Part shown: positions 46,277-46,924 of the stretch, piece by piece
How positions within the stretch are numbered: position 1 is the stretch's first letter
How the letters are laid out: every line of letters begins with the position of its first letter
Assembly: GCA_026706345.1 (NCBI GenBank)
Contig: JAPOYX010000239.1
Location: forward strand, 1-46,924
Direction of reading: 5' to 3'
Source of the DNA: Gemmatimonadota bacterium
GTDB taxonomy: Bacteria; JAAXHH01
Length of the DNA stretch: 46,924 nt
Position numbers and translations under genes: made by a program
Notes under the pieces: generated by a model
What the model was told of the DNA's origin: nothing
The model's input: the letters and a program-made list of their open reading frames with translations, nothing else
Databases searched by the model: none

Positions 46277-46924
46277 TTACTCCTGCCCGGCATCCCTATT
46301 CCTGGCCTGCTCGTTTCTCGCGTTCCCATTTCTCGCCAGCACCCAGCTGACCGCCGTGCCGACCCCCAGGTTCACGGCCAGCGCCATGGGACTGATCCAC
46401 ATGAAACTGACCGGGTCGTTCCCATCGGGCAACATGCCGAACAGCGGACCGGAAAAGGCGATCAGCGAGGCGGTGAGGATGCCGCACACGGCGCCTGCGA
46501 CGACGCCTGCCGGGCGGGCGAACGGCACGAACAACGCGAAGAAGAAGAGGGCGAATATGGGTGTTGTCAGCAGGTTTGAGGTCTTGTTGGTCACCGCCGT
46601 GATGTTGCCGGGCACCAGTTCCATCAGCGAACTCGCGCCTACGGCTATGGCGCCTATGACGAACGCGAGCATTTTCGCCGTACGCGTCAGTTGTTTCTCG
46701 GTTGCCGGCGACCTCCTGAACCGGTCGATGAAATCAGTCGAAACCACCGCCGTGATCGCATTGACCCCCGAGTCCAGGCTCGACATGGCGGCCGCGAACA
46801 TGGCGGCAACCACGAACCCGGACACGCCGGGCGGAAGGTAGTAGGCGATATAGTGTGGGAAAACATGGTGCGCCTGTCCGTCCAGGTCGGCGCCGGCGGG
46901 GAGCAGATCGGGTTGGGCCTGGAA
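46277..46924 (-). CDS. Sodium:solute symporter (SSS family), N-terminus beyond window
   Basis: The frame is open from the window end to the stop at 46277, giving 215 residues of the C-terminal part; a GTG at 46825 is internal. FPHYIAYYLPPGVSGF and AAMFAAAMSSLDSGVNAI are the SSS sodium-binding helix 8 region (SSLDS), followed by TAVVSTDFIDRF. Three to four more hydrophobic segments follow, ending in a basic, Asn/Arg-rich tail. It is a member of the PutP/SGLT group that imports sugars, sialic acid or carboxylates with sodium. The co-oriented MFS gene is 76 bases downstream. Confidence 0.9.
   Translation of the reverse strand, partial: FQAQPDLLPAGADLDGQAHHVFPHYIAYYLPPGVSGFVVAAMFAAAMSSLDSGVNAITAVVSTDFIDRFRRSPATEKQLTRTAKMLAFVIGAIAVGASSLMELVPGNITAVTNKTSNLLTTPIFALFFFALFVPFARPAGVVAGAVCGILTASLIAFSGPLFGMLPDGNDPVSFMWISPMALAVNLGVGTAVSWVLARNGNARNEQARNRDAGQE

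Overview
The window is a GC-rich stretch of bacterial chromosome, densely coded on both strands. No intergenic gap exceeds 300 bases, and I see no tRNA, rRNA, CRISPR array, insertion sequence, integrase or phage gene. The host is a diderm (Gram-negative) bacterium: it carries Kdo synthesis genes (kdsB, kdsA), a lipid A type acyltransferase and the lptC-lptA-lptB export genes. It also uses GatCAB-type tRNA amidation (gatC), sigma-54 and an HPr kinase. Many phytanoyl-CoA dioxygenase-like, enolase-superfamily, BNR-sialidase and lamin-tail/FlgD-like genes, with frequent GTG and TTG starts, suggest an uncultured marine or sponge-type lineage such as Latescibacterota or a relative in or near the FCB group. 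That assignment is inference from gene content only.

Layout. (1) 1-561: an Rrf2/IscR-type regulator cut by the window edge, with a well-formed promoter and a palindrome in it. (2) 817-6374: two BNR/Asp-box sialidase-like proteins, a galactonate-dehydratase-like enolase-superfamily enzyme, a mannonate-dehydratase-like protein and an HpcH/HpaI-type aldolase, which look like sugar-acid catabolism. (3) 6425-12329, minus strand: a Tat-exported small subunit and FAD subunit of a gluconate-dehydrogenase-like GMC oxidoreductase, a Tat-exported PLP aminotransferase, an ABC exporter and a small membrane protein. (4) 12527-20372, plus strand: LD-carboxypeptidase, 2-hydroxyacid dehydrogenase, a Ppx/GppA gene broken by one amber codon, a PhyH dioxygenase, a sugar-acid dehydratase, an isochorismatase-family hydrolase and a PfkB kinase. 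(5) 20393-27451: gcvT, a secreted lamin-tail/FlgD-like protein, a divergent PRPP synthase, a Tat/lipoprotein TRAP substrate-binding protein without its permease, a beta-propeller protein and a second PhyH protein.

(6) 27561-40374, minus strand: thirteen tightly packed genes in the order pcrA, gatC, kdsB, kdsA, acyltransferase, lptC, lptA, lptB, rpoN, hpf, hprK, ptsH (HPr), ptsI. This joins LPS synthesis and export to sigma-54 and a regulatory phosphotransferase system with no sugar permease in view. (7) 40632-46924: a galactokinase/arabinokinase-like GHMP kinase followed by a GalU-like nucleotidyltransferase (a likely sugar-activation pair), an RraA-family protein, a major-facilitator transporter fused to HEAT repeats, and the C-terminal part of a sodium:solute symporter.

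Recurring promoter-like elements (TTGACA or TTGACG, 16-18 bases, TATATT or TATTAT) fix several translation starts. In two cases, ldcA and lptC, they sit so close to the ATG that the transcripts may be leaderless. I do not see one clearly new defence or mobile system. The most distinctive items are the Tat-exported aminotransferase/dehydrogenase locus, the transporter-HEAT fusion, the kinase plus uridylyltransferase pair, the LPS-sigma54-PTS supercluster and the amber-interrupted ppx.
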